This document shows, piece by piece, positions 8,781 to 17,179 of a DNA stretch of 54,704 bases. A program made the translations under genes and the position numbers. Source of the stretch: JAJZOM01 sp046703545 (lineage in GTDB: Archaea; Thermoplasmatota; Thermoplasmata; Thermoplasmatales; Thermoplasmataceae); NCBI GenBank assembly GCA_046703545.1, contig JBJKSX010000017.1, forward strand, positions 1-54,704, read 5' to 3'. The notes beneath the pieces were generated by a model. The model was not told the origin of the DNA. It saw only the letters and a program-made list of their open reading frames with translations, and ran no database searches. Position 1 is the stretch's first letter; each line of letters starts with the position of its first letter.

Positions 8781-9674
8781 ATGAGATGCCCGGCCTGCCT
8801 TCTTGAAACAGAAGATTCGTTTGAGGCCCTGTCGAAGCACGTTTATGATGAACAGGGCGAGAGTGAGAGTGAGCACATTACGTGGATCAACAGGTACGTC
8901 GTCAGGAAGAGAGTGCCGTTCCAGGATTTTGTGCCGCTTATCCGGGGCGTTTTTGAGACTTCGGATCTCAAGAGGTGGGTCCTTGATGCTTTTGTGAGAA
9001 AATTCTACGGTGAAAGCCCCCATGCATTCCTGCTGGAAATGCAGAGACCCAGGCCCAGGATATTGCTGGGATATGCCTTTGAGCATCACCACTTCCTCAA
9101 GCAGTGGGTACGGTCCTGTGCCAGCATAATATCCAACACGGATATTGAGGAAGTCCAGCATTATGAAATAGAGAACATAATTTCAGAGTGGCAGGGAGTG
9201 GAGGGGAAGTACCCTTCCCATCATGAGCTTCTTCTGAGAATGGGAGAATCATACGGGGCCTCAAGAGAGGAGATATACCATTCTGAGCCCCTGGGACCCA
9301 CGAAACATGCGGTGGCTACCTGGGATAGAATATGCAGGGAATTTTCTTTCCTGGAGGGCATGTCTGCAATGCATACCCTTGAACTCATTGCAAACAGGAA
9401 TATCAAGAATTATGGGGCCAAGATAGGGTATTTCGACCCGATTATCCTGAAGGATGGGTCGGTCAGCCAAGAGACGGTAGATTTCCTCAGGGAGGGGTAC
9501 GAGGCTGATGTTTCTCACTCAGAAGTTGCACTGGATATGATAGTGAAACATGCCAGCAGGCTTGGTTTGGAGCAGAATGTCCAGGCGGTGGTCATGAAAT
9601 CCATGGAGGAATTTGACAACTATCTCAACGCCAGGCTTGTCAGAGGTGATATGGTTGAAAACAAACAATACTGA
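8781..9674 (+). CDS. C2H2 zinc finger fused to a helical (TenA/heme-oxygenase-like?) domain
   Basis: A 297-residue protein starting MRCPACLLE. Two Cys (CPAC at the extreme amino end) and two His (about residues 19 and 32) form an atypical C2H2 finger. The rest is predicted all-helical with His/Glu pairs: GYAFEHHHFLKQW (about 92-104), EEVQHYEIENIISEW (about 120-134), PSHHELLLRMGESYG and HTLELIANR. This spacing resembles the TenA/PqqC/heme-oxygenase-like diiron fold, but the assignment is weak. GTG at 8778 is an alternative start. The next gene overlaps its last codons, so the two proteins are probably made together. Substrate and role are unknown. Confidence 0.72.
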   Translation: MRCPACLLETEDSFEALSKHVYDEQGESESEHITWINRYVVRKRVPFQDFVPLIRGVFETSDLKRWVLDAFVRKFYGESPHAFLLEMQRPRPRILLGYAFEHHHFLKQWVRSCASIISNTDIEEVQHYEIENIISEWQGVEGKYPSHHELLLRMGESYGASREEIYHSEPLGPTKHAVATWDRICREFSFLEGMSAMHTLELIANRNIKNYGAKIGYFDPIILKDGSVSQETVDFLREGYEADVSHSEVALDMIVKHASRLGLEQNVQAVVMKSMEEFDNYLNARLVRGDMVENKQY

Positions 9675-9948
9675 AGGATGTGGGCTTTGCAACGCCACAT
9701 GGGGAGAATACTGGAGAGAGATTGATGGCGAGAATATGTTCTTCTGCTGCAACATATGCGCAGACATTTTCGAGACCATGGTAAACAAGGTCAAGGAAAG
9801 CACAGGCTGGCCCTCCATAGATTATGTTGAGCTCATGGGGAATTACAGCAAGGGCAGGGAATGCACCGCAAGGCATGAAGGCGATGAATTCGGGTACTAT
9901 TTTAGGACCTATTCCAATGGAGAGTTCATCACATTCGAAAAGAGATAA
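9655..9948 (+). CDS. Ta0938-like small zinc-binding protein
   Basis: A 97-residue protein starting with TTG at 9655, preceded by the strong Shine-Dalgarno AGAGGTGAT at 9642-9650; it overlaps the upstream stop by about 20 bp in another frame. It carries C9xxC12 and C31C32xxC35 around a WGEYW..DGENMFF core, then VKESTGWPSIDYVEL and a terminal YYFRTYSNGEFITFEKR. From memory this resembles Thermoplasma acidophilum Ta0938, a zinc protein of known structure but unknown function. The tight coupling to the C2H2/helical protein suggests a shared complex or metal chemistry. Confidence 0.75.
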   Translation: MKTNNTEGCGLCNATWGEYWREIDGENMFFCCNICADIFETMVNKVKESTGWPSIDYVELMGNYSKGRECTARHEGDEFGYYFRTYSNGEFITFEKR

Positions 9949-9985
9949 TTCGGCCTTATCATTCAAAACTTCTTTGATTCCTGGC

Positions 9986-9992
9986 TTTTTTT
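9986..9992 (+). terminator. Poly-T terminator
   Basis: A run of seven T, followed by further T-rich sequence, lies 38 bp after the stop of the Ta0938-like gene. This is the usual form of archaeal transcription terminators. Confidence 0.4.
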
Positions 9993-10065
9993 CATCTTAT
10001 TTAAGTTCTTTCGGTTCATATTTAGTAACCCTACCCAATCTCATGCCACACGGAACTGATAAAGA

Positions 10066-10884
10066 ATGAAAAATAAGTCAGCAGCAGTTTTGGGTGCAGG
10101 CACTATGGGAAGCGCCATAGCGGTTGCATTGAAAAACAACCAGTACAAAGTGACAGCCACAAGAAGGTCCCTGAGCAAGTTGAAAGAACTTGAGAACATG
10201 GGGATCCAAATATCTTCAAGCAACCAGGAAGCAGTTTCTGGGGCAGATGTAGTGATATTTTCCCTCAAGCCCGGGGACAGTCTGAAACAGATGGTGAAGC
10301 TGAGGAAAGAGCTTGCCGGAAAGATGGTAATATCAGTGTGCGCAAGCCTTCCCGTTTCCAAGATGGAAGAAACCCTCCCTGATTCAACAATAATAAGGGC
10401 CATGACAAATGTTGCATGCAGGGTAGGTGGAGGATACACAACCTACTGCATCAGCGACAGCATCACAGAGGATCAGGAAAAAGAGGCGCTTGAGATCCTG
10501 GGCTGCTTCGGGGAGGTCCAGAAGATTGATGAAAAATACATGGACACGCTCACGCCCATCAGCGGAAGCGGCCCTGCCTACATATTCACGGTAATAGAGG
10601 CAATGGTATACGCGGGCCTTAAGATTGGCCTGCCGAGAGAGCTTGCCCTTCAGGCCTCATACCAGACCATACTTGGTTCAGCAAAACTTGTTGCAGAAAG
10701 TGACAAAACCCTTGCAGAACTGAAGGAGACAGTGATCACTCCAGGCGGTGTCACCATTGAGGCCCTGTACGAACTCGAGGATTCAAGGATCACCACAGCA
10801 TTCATGAAGGCTATTGAAGCAGCCGCGGAAAAGGCGAAGAGGGGATCATATGATTTCCTTGACAAGATAGAAGAAATCGCCTGA
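10066..10884 (+). CDS. proC: Pyrroline-5-carboxylate reductase
   Basis: A 272-residue ProC, reducing pyrroline-5-carboxylate to proline with NAD(P)H in the cytosol. The dinucleotide motif AVLGAGTMGSAIA (residues 7-19), the ATRRS loop after strand 2 (an Arg-rich loop, consistent with NADPH), IRAMTNVACRVGGG, and the catalytic-domain signatures SGSGPAYIFTVIEAM (about 166-180) and TPGGVTIEALYELE (about 224-237) are all present. Length is normal. It is flanked downstream by a T-rich terminator and then by the convergent gcvT, so it is probably a single gene. Confidence 0.95.
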   Translation: MKNKSAAVLGAGTMGSAIAVALKNNQYKVTATRRSLSKLKELENMGIQISSSNQEAVSGADVVIFSLKPGDSLKQMVKLRKELAGKMVISVCASLPVSKMEETLPDSTIIRAMTNVACRVGGGYTTYCISDSITEDQEKEALEILGCFGEVQKIDEKYMDTLTPISGSGPAYIFTVIEAMVYAGLKIGLPRELALQASYQTILGSAKLVAESDKTLAELKETVITPGGVTIEALYELEDSRITTAFMKAIEAAAEKAKRGSYDFLDKIEEIA

Positions 10885-10896
10885 TTTCTTTTTCTT
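10885..10896 (+). terminator. T-rich terminator after proC
   Basis: TTTCTTTTTCTT directly follows the proC stop codon, in the space between convergent proC and gcvT. Confidence 0.45.
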
Positions 10897-10929
10897 GCAT
10901 GCTTAAATAGGGAGAGGGGGGTCTACTTC

Positions 10930-12015
10930 CTATGGAACTATTTTTGGCCTGCCCATAGCAGCGTCAACTTTTCTGTCCCTTATTGATATCTTCACCGAAG
11001 GGCCCGCTTTCATGTACTTTCTTTTTACATATCCAAGGGCAATGGCTGTGCCCAGTACCGGAGAAAGTGTGCCGCTGGTGATAACCCCAATCTTTTCATC
11101 GTCAAGGTAAACCTCTGACCCGGCCCTTGGAATCAATTTTCCATCCAGGGTAAATCCACGGAACCTGTAATTTCCCTTTTCCTCAATGGCTTTCTTTCCA
11201 ATGAATTCACCATCATTGTTAACAATAAAGGAAATGGAACATTCGTACGGGTTTCTGTCGTTGTTGAAATCTGTGCCGGAGAGGAGCATTCCCTTTTCCA
11301 TTCTCAGGGTGTCCCTGGCGCCAAGCCCGCATGGAAGGCCTGAATATTCTGAAATGGCTTTCATTACTTCGTTCCACATTCTCGGTCCGTCATCAGCAGG
11401 AACAAGCAGTTCAACTCCTATTTCACCAGTGTAACCTGTCCCTGAGACAACAACAGATCTGTTTCCTGTTATGTTGTTTGTACTGTATTCACCAATCTTT
11501 TCATTGAAATGAAACGCTTCAGGAAACTCAAGCCCCAGCTTCCTTATGACTTCAGGGCTCTTTGGGCCCTGGACAGCGATGCAGCAGATGTCTGATGATA
11601 TGTTTGTTATGTTCACATCAAATCCTGCCTTGTGCCTTCCAACCCAATCATAAATTATCTCAATAGTCGAAGCATTTGGAACGAAGAAGAACTTTTCATT
11701 TCCAAGCCTGTACACTATTGTATCATCAATGATGGTTCCATTTTCATTGAGGAAAGCGGTGTATGTGGCTTCCCCTATTTTAAGGCCTGATACTTTTGTC
11801 GGGAATATTGAATCCAGGAACCTTCCTGAATCCTTTCCTTCAACTACAATGTCACCCATGTGTGAAACATCGAAAATTCCAACGCTATTTCTTACAGCCA
11901 TATGCTCTTCCAGTATCCTGGTGTACTGCAGGGGCATATCCCATCCATGAAAATCGATAATTTTTGCTCCCAGTTTTACATGTTCATCATAAAGTGGTGT
12001 CTTTCTTTTTTCCAT
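10930..12015 (-). CDS. gcvT: Glycine cleavage system T protein (aminomethyltransferase)
   Basis: A 361-residue GcvT, which releases ammonia from the aminomethyl group on lipoyl-H protein and passes the methylene to a folate-type C1 carrier. Seen are TPLYDEHVKLGAKIIDFHGW (residues 5-24), VGIFDVSHMGDI, YTGEIGVELL (about 194-203) and GLGARDTLRMEKGMLLSGTDF (about 231-251). The ATG at 12015 is preferred over 12024 because AGGGATGAT sits about 5 bp upstream as a Shine-Dalgarno-like site. It is the third gene after glyA and pdxT on the same strand; gcvH and gcvP are not in the window. Confidence 0.93.
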   Translation of the reverse strand: MEKRKTPLYDEHVKLGAKIIDFHGWDMPLQYTRILEEHMAVRNSVGIFDVSHMGDIVVEGKDSGRFLDSIFPTKVSGLKIGEATYTAFLNENGTIIDDTIVYRLGNEKFFFVPNASTIEIIYDWVGRHKAGFDVNITNISSDICCIAVQGPKSPEVIRKLGLEFPEAFHFNEKIGEYSTNNITGNRSVVVSGTGYTGEIGVELLVPADDGPRMWNEVMKAISEYSGLPCGLGARDTLRMEKGMLLSGTDFNNDRNPYECSISFIVNNDGEFIGKKAIEEKGNYRFRGFTLDGKLIPRAGSEVYLDDEKIGVITSGTLSPVLGTAIALGYVKRKYMKAGPSVKISIRDRKVDAAMGRPKIVP

Positions 12016-12049
12016 ACAAATCATCCCTACTTTTTTTTCCAGTGGAAGT

Positions 12050-12634
12050 TTACCCCTCCCCCTCTATCATCATGAGAAAGTACTCATGCACTCTTGTATC
12101 TTTGGTAAGTTCCGGGTGAAAGGAAAGCCCAAGGATATTTCCCTTCCTCACCATAACTATCTTACCCTGGTGCTCTGCAAGCACTTCTGTGGTTCCCGGG
12201 TCAGAAATTGCAGGTGCCCTGATGAATACAGCCATGTATTCTCCAATGCCCTTTATTGAAATCTCGGCCAGGAAGGAATTGATCTGCCTTCCATAGGCGT
12301 TTCTTTCCACCGCTGCATCAATGAGGCCCAACCCCTCAACCCGTGAATCATTGGTGATCGATGATATGAGGATGAGGCCGGCACAGGTACCCATTACAGG
12401 AAACCCATTGTTGCCCATATTCCTGATATCATCGAAAAGGTCGTACATCTTGAGGAGCTTGTATATGGTGGTGCTTTCCCCACCTGGAATGATCAGGCCG
12501 TCCAGCCCCTGAAGCTGATCTTTTTTCCTGACATTGACGATTTCAATGTCAATATTTCTTTTCCTGGAGATGGCCTTAAGCACATCAGCGTGTTCGGACA
12601 CATCCCCCTGGAAACCAACAATGCCAATTCTCAT
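12050..12634 (-). CDS. pdxT: Pyridoxal 5'-phosphate synthase glutaminase subunit PdxT
   Basis: A 194-residue class I glutaminase that feeds ammonia to PdxS in the DXP-independent vitamin B6 route. The nucleophile Cys is in PVMGTCAGLILIS (about residue 80), the His-Glu pair in LSFHPELTKD (about 170-172), and the family start RIGIVGFQGDVSEHADVL and GLIIPGGESTT are present. The ATG at 12634 matches the family start; an in-frame TTG at 12649 is less likely. It lies between glyA and gcvT, 34 bp upstream of the latter. PdxS is not in the window. Confidence 0.94.
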   Translation of the reverse strand: MRIGIVGFQGDVSEHADVLKAISRKRNIDIEIVNVRKKDQLQGLDGLIIPGGESTTIYKLLKMYDLFDDIRNMGNNGFPVMGTCAGLILISSITNDSRVEGLGLIDAAVERNAYGRQINSFLAEISIKGIGEYMAVFIRAPAISDPGTTEVLAEHQGKIVMVRKGNILGLSFHPELTKDTRVHEYFLMMIEGEG

Positions 12635-12679
12635 TGAACCATCAGCCAATGGTGAATGATAAAGGGATAATTGAACACT

Positions 12680-13969
12680 TCACTTGAAGAGTTCAATATA
12701 GTCATAGGCTTTCAAGTTCCCGAAACAGTATTCCACCTTATGGAAGTTCCCTTTAAGTTCCGCTACCCGCTTCTTGACCTCTGATGGCTCAGGATAATCC
12801 TTTATTGCCCAGGCAAGAATGGAACCAAGTTCCCTTGCGTCTGATTCCTTGAAGCCAATTCTGGTTATCTCCTGCGTGCCGATCCTTATTCCGCTTGGGT
12901 CCTGTGATTTCTTGTTGTCGTCCCATGGAAGCAGGTTCTTGTTAAGGACTATATTGCATGATTCCAGATACTCGGCCACTTTCTTGCCGCCCCCATTTCC
13001 CCTGACATCCGCAACGAGAGTGTGGGATTCCGTGAAGCCCCTGTCTTCTCCGAGCACCCTTATTCCAGATTCATGAAGTTCTGAAGCCAGCGCCCTGGAA
13101 TTCTTTATTATCTGATCTGCGTAAGCCTCCCCAAACTCCAGCTCCTCCGCGATTGTGATGCCCAACGCAGCCATTGAATTGAGGTGGTGGTTGCTCAAGG
13201 TGCCAGGGAAGACGCCCCTCTGGACAGATTTCCAGACTTTCTCGTCGGTGTTCCCCACAATTATTCCGTGCTGCGGCCCCGGGAGTGTCTTGTGTGTTGA
13301 ACCTGTTATGAGTTCCGCCCCTTCCCTGAGGGGATCCTGGAATCTCTTTCCTGCGATGAGCCCAAGAACGTGCGCCCCGTCATACCAGACCCTGCATCCA
13401 ACCTCCTGGAAAGCGTCCTGCATTTCCTTAAGGGGAGTGGGAAAAAGGAAGACCGACTGTCCCACCAGGCACACTTTTGGCTTCTCCCTTATGATCATCT
13501 TTGAAGCCTCATCTGGAAGTATCGTCATGGTTTCCTGATCGTACGGGTAATTCACGATTTCGAGTCCCCTCAGCCCAACAGCACCAAATTTGGCGGCGCT
13601 TATGTGGCCGCCTCCTGCAAGGTCAGGGGCAGCTATCTTGTCGCCGGGCTTAAGAAGGCCATAGATGACCGATGTGTTGGCGTTTGTGCCGGAAACAGGC
13701 CGCGGGTCACTCTGCTTGGACCTGAAAAGGCGGTTGGACAGCTCCATCACCTTGTCCTCGATCTGGTCAACGAAAAAATTGCCCTGGTAATACCTGTGGT
13801 GTGGAAGGCCTTCGGCATACCTGAAACCCAGATCGGAGACTAGCATCTCCATTGCCATGGGGCTCATGATATTCTCAGAGGCGATCAGAGGAATGCTTTG
13901 CTTGAAAAACTCATTGTGCTCCTTTGCGAGCGATCTAAGCCCGAGAGCTTCTTTCAGGTTTTCGGTCAT
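12680..13969 (-). CDS. glyA: Serine hydroxymethyltransferase
   Basis: A 429-residue PLP enzyme converting serine and a folate-type C1 carrier to glycine and methylene carrier. It shows PLIASENIMSP (about residues 29-39), RYAEGLPHHRYYQGNFFVDQIE, VWYDGAHVLGLIAG with the PLP-contacting Asp and His (about 206), and the Schiff-base lysine in TGSTHKTLPGPQHG (about 235). A TATA-like AATTATAGG 24-28 bp upstream of the ATG at 13969 fixes this start and rejects a 56-residue extension. First gene of glyA-pdxT-gcvT. The substrate carrier (tetrahydrofolate or a pterin variant) cannot be read. Confidence 0.95.
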   Translation of the reverse strand: MTENLKEALGLRSLAKEHNEFFKQSIPLIASENIMSPMAMEMLVSDLGFRYAEGLPHHRYYQGNFFVDQIEDKVMELSNRLFRSKQSDPRPVSGTNANTSVIYGLLKPGDKIAAPDLAGGGHISAAKFGAVGLRGLEIVNYPYDQETMTILPDEASKMIIREKPKVCLVGQSVFLFPTPLKEMQDAFQEVGCRVWYDGAHVLGLIAGKRFQDPLREGAELITGSTHKTLPGPQHGIIVGNTDEKVWKSVQRGVFPGTLSNHHLNSMAALGITIAEELEFGEAYADQIIKNSRALASELHESGIRVLGEDRGFTESHTLVADVRGNGGGKKVAEYLESCNIVLNKNLLPWDDNKKSQDPSGIRIGTQEITRIGFKESDARELGSILAWAIKDYPEPSEVKKRVAELKGNFHKVEYCFGNLKAYDYIELFK

Positions 13970-13988
13970 AATGGAACATGATTCTACC

Positions 13989-13997
13989 CTATAATTA
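13989..13997 (-). promoter_or_regulatory. TATA box of glyA-pdxT-gcvT
   Basis: Minus-strand AATTATAGG is centred about 25 bp before the glyA ATG at 13969. It lies in the divergent region shared with the membrane protein gene that starts at 14117. Confidence 0.55.
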
Positions 13998-14081
13998 TCT
14001 TCATTCAGATATGCTAGTGTACCTTCCCCTGCACATATTACATACACAGGAAACGATGGGGGCACCTCCAATCTATTCTTA

Positions 14082-14090
14082 TATATGATT
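14082..14090 (+). promoter_or_regulatory. TATA box of the 14117 gene
   Basis: TTATATATG is centred about 30 bp before the ATG at 14117. Together with the glyA TATA box it makes a divergent promoter region (13970-14116). Confidence 0.5.
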
Positions 14091-14116
14091 ACAGGATGAA
14101 TTGTTGCCTTGTTTAG

Positions 14117-14626
14117 ATGATACTTCTCAACGTACACCTGCTGGCTATACTGCCAATGCTTCTATTTGCAGTAGCCACCGCTGTGCGCTTCACATTCTAC
14201 ACGAACACAAGGGACGGCATTCAGGATGAATATGTAAGGAAGAGGCTCAAAGACGACTTCATGTACGAATTCATCATAGAAAGCACAGTCCTGGCCACCA
14301 TAAATGGCATTATCCTTTCCGAGCTCTCCCAGAATTTTGGTGCCGGAATAGCTTTCCTCATGTTTGGGCTTCTGTTGGGGCTGGTCACCATGACCCTTGC
14401 CAGAAATGGCCATGAGGACCTCACCGAATATCTGCTCGCCATATTGGGACTGTTGTTCCTCTATGAGTTTGTTTACTTCATCACTGCTGACACTTATGCC
14501 AGGGTACTGGGCGCAACACTCATTGGATGGCAGTTGGCGGTTATCTGGTACTTCGGGTTCATCGCCGCCTGTGTCGGGGCCTTCATTTTCTACCTCTGGT
14601 TCACATCCCGCGGCGAGGAGTCCTGA
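14117..14626 (+). CDS. Four- to five-helix membrane protein of unknown function
   Basis: A 169-residue protein with hydrophobic segments at about residues 5-25, 56-75, 77-95, 105-125 and 132-160. Between the first two is a charged stretch, RDGIQDEYVRKRLKDDFMYEF, likely cytosolic. I do not recognise a family. It is divergent from glyA and ends 3 bp before the convergent aminotransferase stop, so it is a single-gene transcript. Confidence 0.7.
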   Translation: MILLNVHLLAILPMLLFAVATAVRFTFYTNTRDGIQDEYVRKRLKDDFMYEFIIESTVLATINGIILSELSQNFGAGIAFLMFGLLLGLVTMTLARNGHEDLTEYLLAILGLLFLYEFVYFITADTYARVLGATLIGWQLAVIWYFGFIAACVGAFIFYLWFTSRGEES

Positions 14627-14629
14627 TCT

Positions 14630-15778
14630 CTACTTCTGGCCAAGGGAGGAGAAGAACGATTTCATCCTGTCCATGGCTATCTCCAGGGATTCCATGGAGC
14701 CCGAATAGGAAATCCTGATGTGCCCTTCCCCTCTGATTCCGAAGGCAATTCCTGGAATCACCGCCACGTTGTGTTCCTCAATCAGCCTTGCAGCAACCTC
14801 TGTTGACGGAATATCCTGGGCATACTCCGGGAATATGTAGAACGCTCCCTCGACGGGGTTGGCCTTAATCCCAGGAATCTCCCTGAGCTTCCGCATCACA
14901 AAATCTCTTTTCTCCTGGAAATTGCGCCGGAACTCCTCAACCTCAGAATCCATGTTGTCAAGGGCATATGCAGATGCATGCTGCACAAAAGGCGGAAAGC
15001 AGGTTACAGCCTGGTCCATGTATCTTCCAAGGTCCCTTATTATTCCTTCTTCGGCGATAATATATCCGGCACGCCAGCCGGTCATTGCATAGCTCTTTGA
15101 GAGCGTGAATATTGATATGACGGTTTCCGGGGCACTTTCCAGGGAACCGGCAGAAACATGTTTTGTTCCATAGGTTAGGTCCTCATATGCTTCATCGCTT
15201 ACCAGCTTGATCCCCCTGCTCCTGCATAGTTCCAGAAGCTTCCTCAGGTCATCTTCAGGATACACTCTTCCGGTGGGATTGGATGGCGTGTTAATGATTA
15301 TGGCCCTGGTTCTTGGAGTTATTTTTCCTTCAATTTCGCCCAGATCAAGAGAATAATCGCTGTTGAGGCTGTATGGGACAGCCTTTACGCCAGCGAGCAC
15401 AGCAGGCTCTGTGTAAAAATAACCCGGATCCGGCACCAGAACCTCATCGCCCTTGCCCGTGTCCAGCGCCATATACACTGCAAATATTGCCATCTTCCCC
15501 GACATGAATATGGTGTTCTTCTCTTCGCATCTGATTCTGTTCTTTCTTCCAACCTTGCGCACAATGGCTGATCTCACTTCAGGTATTCCCAGGGAAGAGA
15601 CGTAATGGGTCATGCCTTTCCCCATGCCCTGAGTTGCAGCTTCAATGATCTTTGGCGGCGTATCAAAAACGGGCTCCCCAATGGCAAGTGAATAGACAGC
15701 CTCTCCGGCTGATATCTTCTCCATAACCTTTCCAATGACTTCCAGGGAAGCAGAATGTTCCAGATCGTAAAGAGGCAT
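14630..15778 (-). CDS. Class I PLP aminotransferase (aspartate aminotransferase-like)
   Basis: A 382-residue fold-type I aminotransferase. Key features are SLAIGEPVFDTP, MTHYVSSLGIPEVR, the cofactor-binding NTPSNPTGRVYP (about residues 163-174), VSDEAYEDLTYG (about 193-204), the Schiff-base lysine in FTLSKSYAMTGWRAGY (about 228) and the carboxylate-binding Arg in HIRISYSGS (about 359). Subfamily Igamma aspartate aminotransferases look like this, but aromatic or branched substrates are also possible. TATA-like ATTATATATCAC at about 15794-15806 indicates a leaderless mRNA. Confidence 0.9.
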   Translation of the reverse strand: MPLYDLEHSASLEVIGKVMEKISAGEAVYSLAIGEPVFDTPPKIIEAATQGMGKGMTHYVSSLGIPEVRSAIVRKVGRKNRIRCEEKNTIFMSGKMAIFAVYMALDTGKGDEVLVPDPGYFYTEPAVLAGVKAVPYSLNSDYSLDLGEIEGKITPRTRAIIINTPSNPTGRVYPEDDLRKLLELCRSRGIKLVSDEAYEDLTYGTKHVSAGSLESAPETVISIFTLSKSYAMTGWRAGYIIAEEGIIRDLGRYMDQAVTCFPPFVQHASAYALDNMDSEVEEFRRNFQEKRDFVMRKLREIPGIKANPVEGAFYIFPEYAQDIPSTEVAARLIEEHNVAVIPGIAFGIRGEGHIRISYSGSMESLEIAMDRMKSFFSSLGQK

Positions 15779-15911
15779 GCCATGCTATTGACAGGTGATA
15801 TATAATTGATGATTTGCGTTCGGGAGGATCCGCCATCTGGGCAAGTTCAACCCGACCCTCCGGCTCCCGGAAGAAAAACTATTATTTTATCCACTCCTCC
15901 AAGATTTGAGC

Positions 15912-17132
15912 ATGGAATACAAACAGCCCCTGGAGGGCATAAGAATTCTGGATTTGACCCAGGCCATGGCAGGGCCCATGGCAACAATGCTTCTTGGCGA
16001 TCTGGGTGCAGAGGTGATAAAGATTGAACCCCCATCCGGAGACCAGACAAGGGCATGGGCACCCCCATACATCAACGGGGTCTCCTCGTATTTTTTGAGT
16101 GCAAACAGGAACAAGAAGAGCATATGCCTCGATCTCAAGAGCGATGGCGGCCTGGATGTGCTTAAGCGCATGGCCAAGTCGGCAGATGTGATAATAGAGA
16201 ATTTCCGGCCCGGCACTCTTGCCAGGCTGGGCCTGCCATACGATGTGGCCCGAGAACTCAATCCAAATATAATATACTGCAGCCTTTCGGGGTATGGGCA
16301 AACAGGGCCCAATAAGGACTGGCCGGGTTATGACCTCACGGTCCTTGCCAACAGCGGCCTGCTGAGCCTCAATGGAGAAGAGGGAAGAACCCCCATCAAG
16401 TTCGGAGTCCCTATCGCGGACATCATTTCCGGCATGTACGCAGACATTGCCATACTTTCTGCCCTTTATGAGAGGACTTCAAGCGGGAAAGGGCAGTTCA
16501 TTGACAGTTCAATGCTGGACGGCAACATCCTGACCCTTACCCACCAGGCATTCAGCTTCTTTGCAACAGGCAGAAACCCAGAAAAGCTTGGTTCCGCCCA
16601 CGCCAGCATTGCGCCCTACCAGGCTTTCAGGACCGAGGACAGCCACATAGTCATAACGGTTGGAACAGAGAAGCTCTGGAAGGCCTTCTGTGACTGCATT
16701 GGAAGAAGCGATCTGTCAGGGGACCCCAGATTCGCGAGCAACACCGACAGGACTGAACATCGTGATGCCCTGAGAATGGAACTGGAGAAGACCTTCAGCA
16801 CCATGAAGACAGGCGACCTGTTCAAGAAACTGATGGAGAGGGGAATTCCAGCAGCCCCAATAAATTCGGTCGAAGAGGCCCTTAACAGTGAACAGGCAAG
16901 AGCCAGGGAAATGGTCACCTCCATTGACGCCCCCTATGGGAAGATCCCAATGCTGGGAACCCCGTTCAAGATGTCCAGGACTCCCGGGAGAATTGCAAGG
17001 GCGCCACCTCTATTGGGCGGAGACAACCACGAGGTCCTGGCCTCTTCAGGATTCAGTGATTCGGAAATAAAGGAACTCATGGAAAAGGGCGTGATTTCCG
17101 CACGGAAGGAACACCAATCACCCCACTCATAG
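15912..17132 (+). CDS. CaiB/BaiF family III CoA-transferase
   Basis: A 406-residue family III CoA-transferase, moving CoA between acids through an aspartyl-CoA thioester. Seen are GIRILDLTQAMAGPMATMLLGDLGAEVIKIEPP (about residues 9-41), the active-site Asp in WPGYDLTVLANSGLLS (about 141), IENFRPGT, GQFIDSSMLDG and GIPAAPINSVEEAL. The acid pair is not determined; relatives handle formyl, succinyl, carnitine or aromatic acids. The ATG at 15912 lies about 26 bp after ATTTTATCC and is preferred over a TTG at 15906. It could activate organic acids for beta-oxidation with the nearby thiolase. Confidence 0.92.
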   Translation: MEYKQPLEGIRILDLTQAMAGPMATMLLGDLGAEVIKIEPPSGDQTRAWAPPYINGVSSYFLSANRNKKSICLDLKSDGGLDVLKRMAKSADVIIENFRPGTLARLGLPYDVARELNPNIIYCSLSGYGQTGPNKDWPGYDLTVLANSGLLSLNGEEGRTPIKFGVPIADIISGMYADIAILSALYERTSSGKGQFIDSSMLDGNILTLTHQAFSFFATGRNPEKLGSAHASIAPYQAFRTEDSHIVITVGTEKLWKAFCDCIGRSDLSGDPRFASNTDRTEHRDALRMELEKTFSTMKTGDLFKKLMERGIPAAPINSVEEALNSEQARAREMVTSIDAPYGKIPMLGTPFKMSRTPGRIARAPPLLGGDNHEVLASSGFSDSEIKELMEKGVISARKEHQSPHS

Positions 17133-17179
17133 CCGGTCTGGCACGAAAAGTTATTTGACGAAAATGTGATACGTGCTTA

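Noticed and set aside
13970..14137. 56-residue amino-terminal extension of serine hydroxymethyltransferase
   Set aside because: It would include the glyA TATA box and overlap the divergent gene start; family members begin near 13969.
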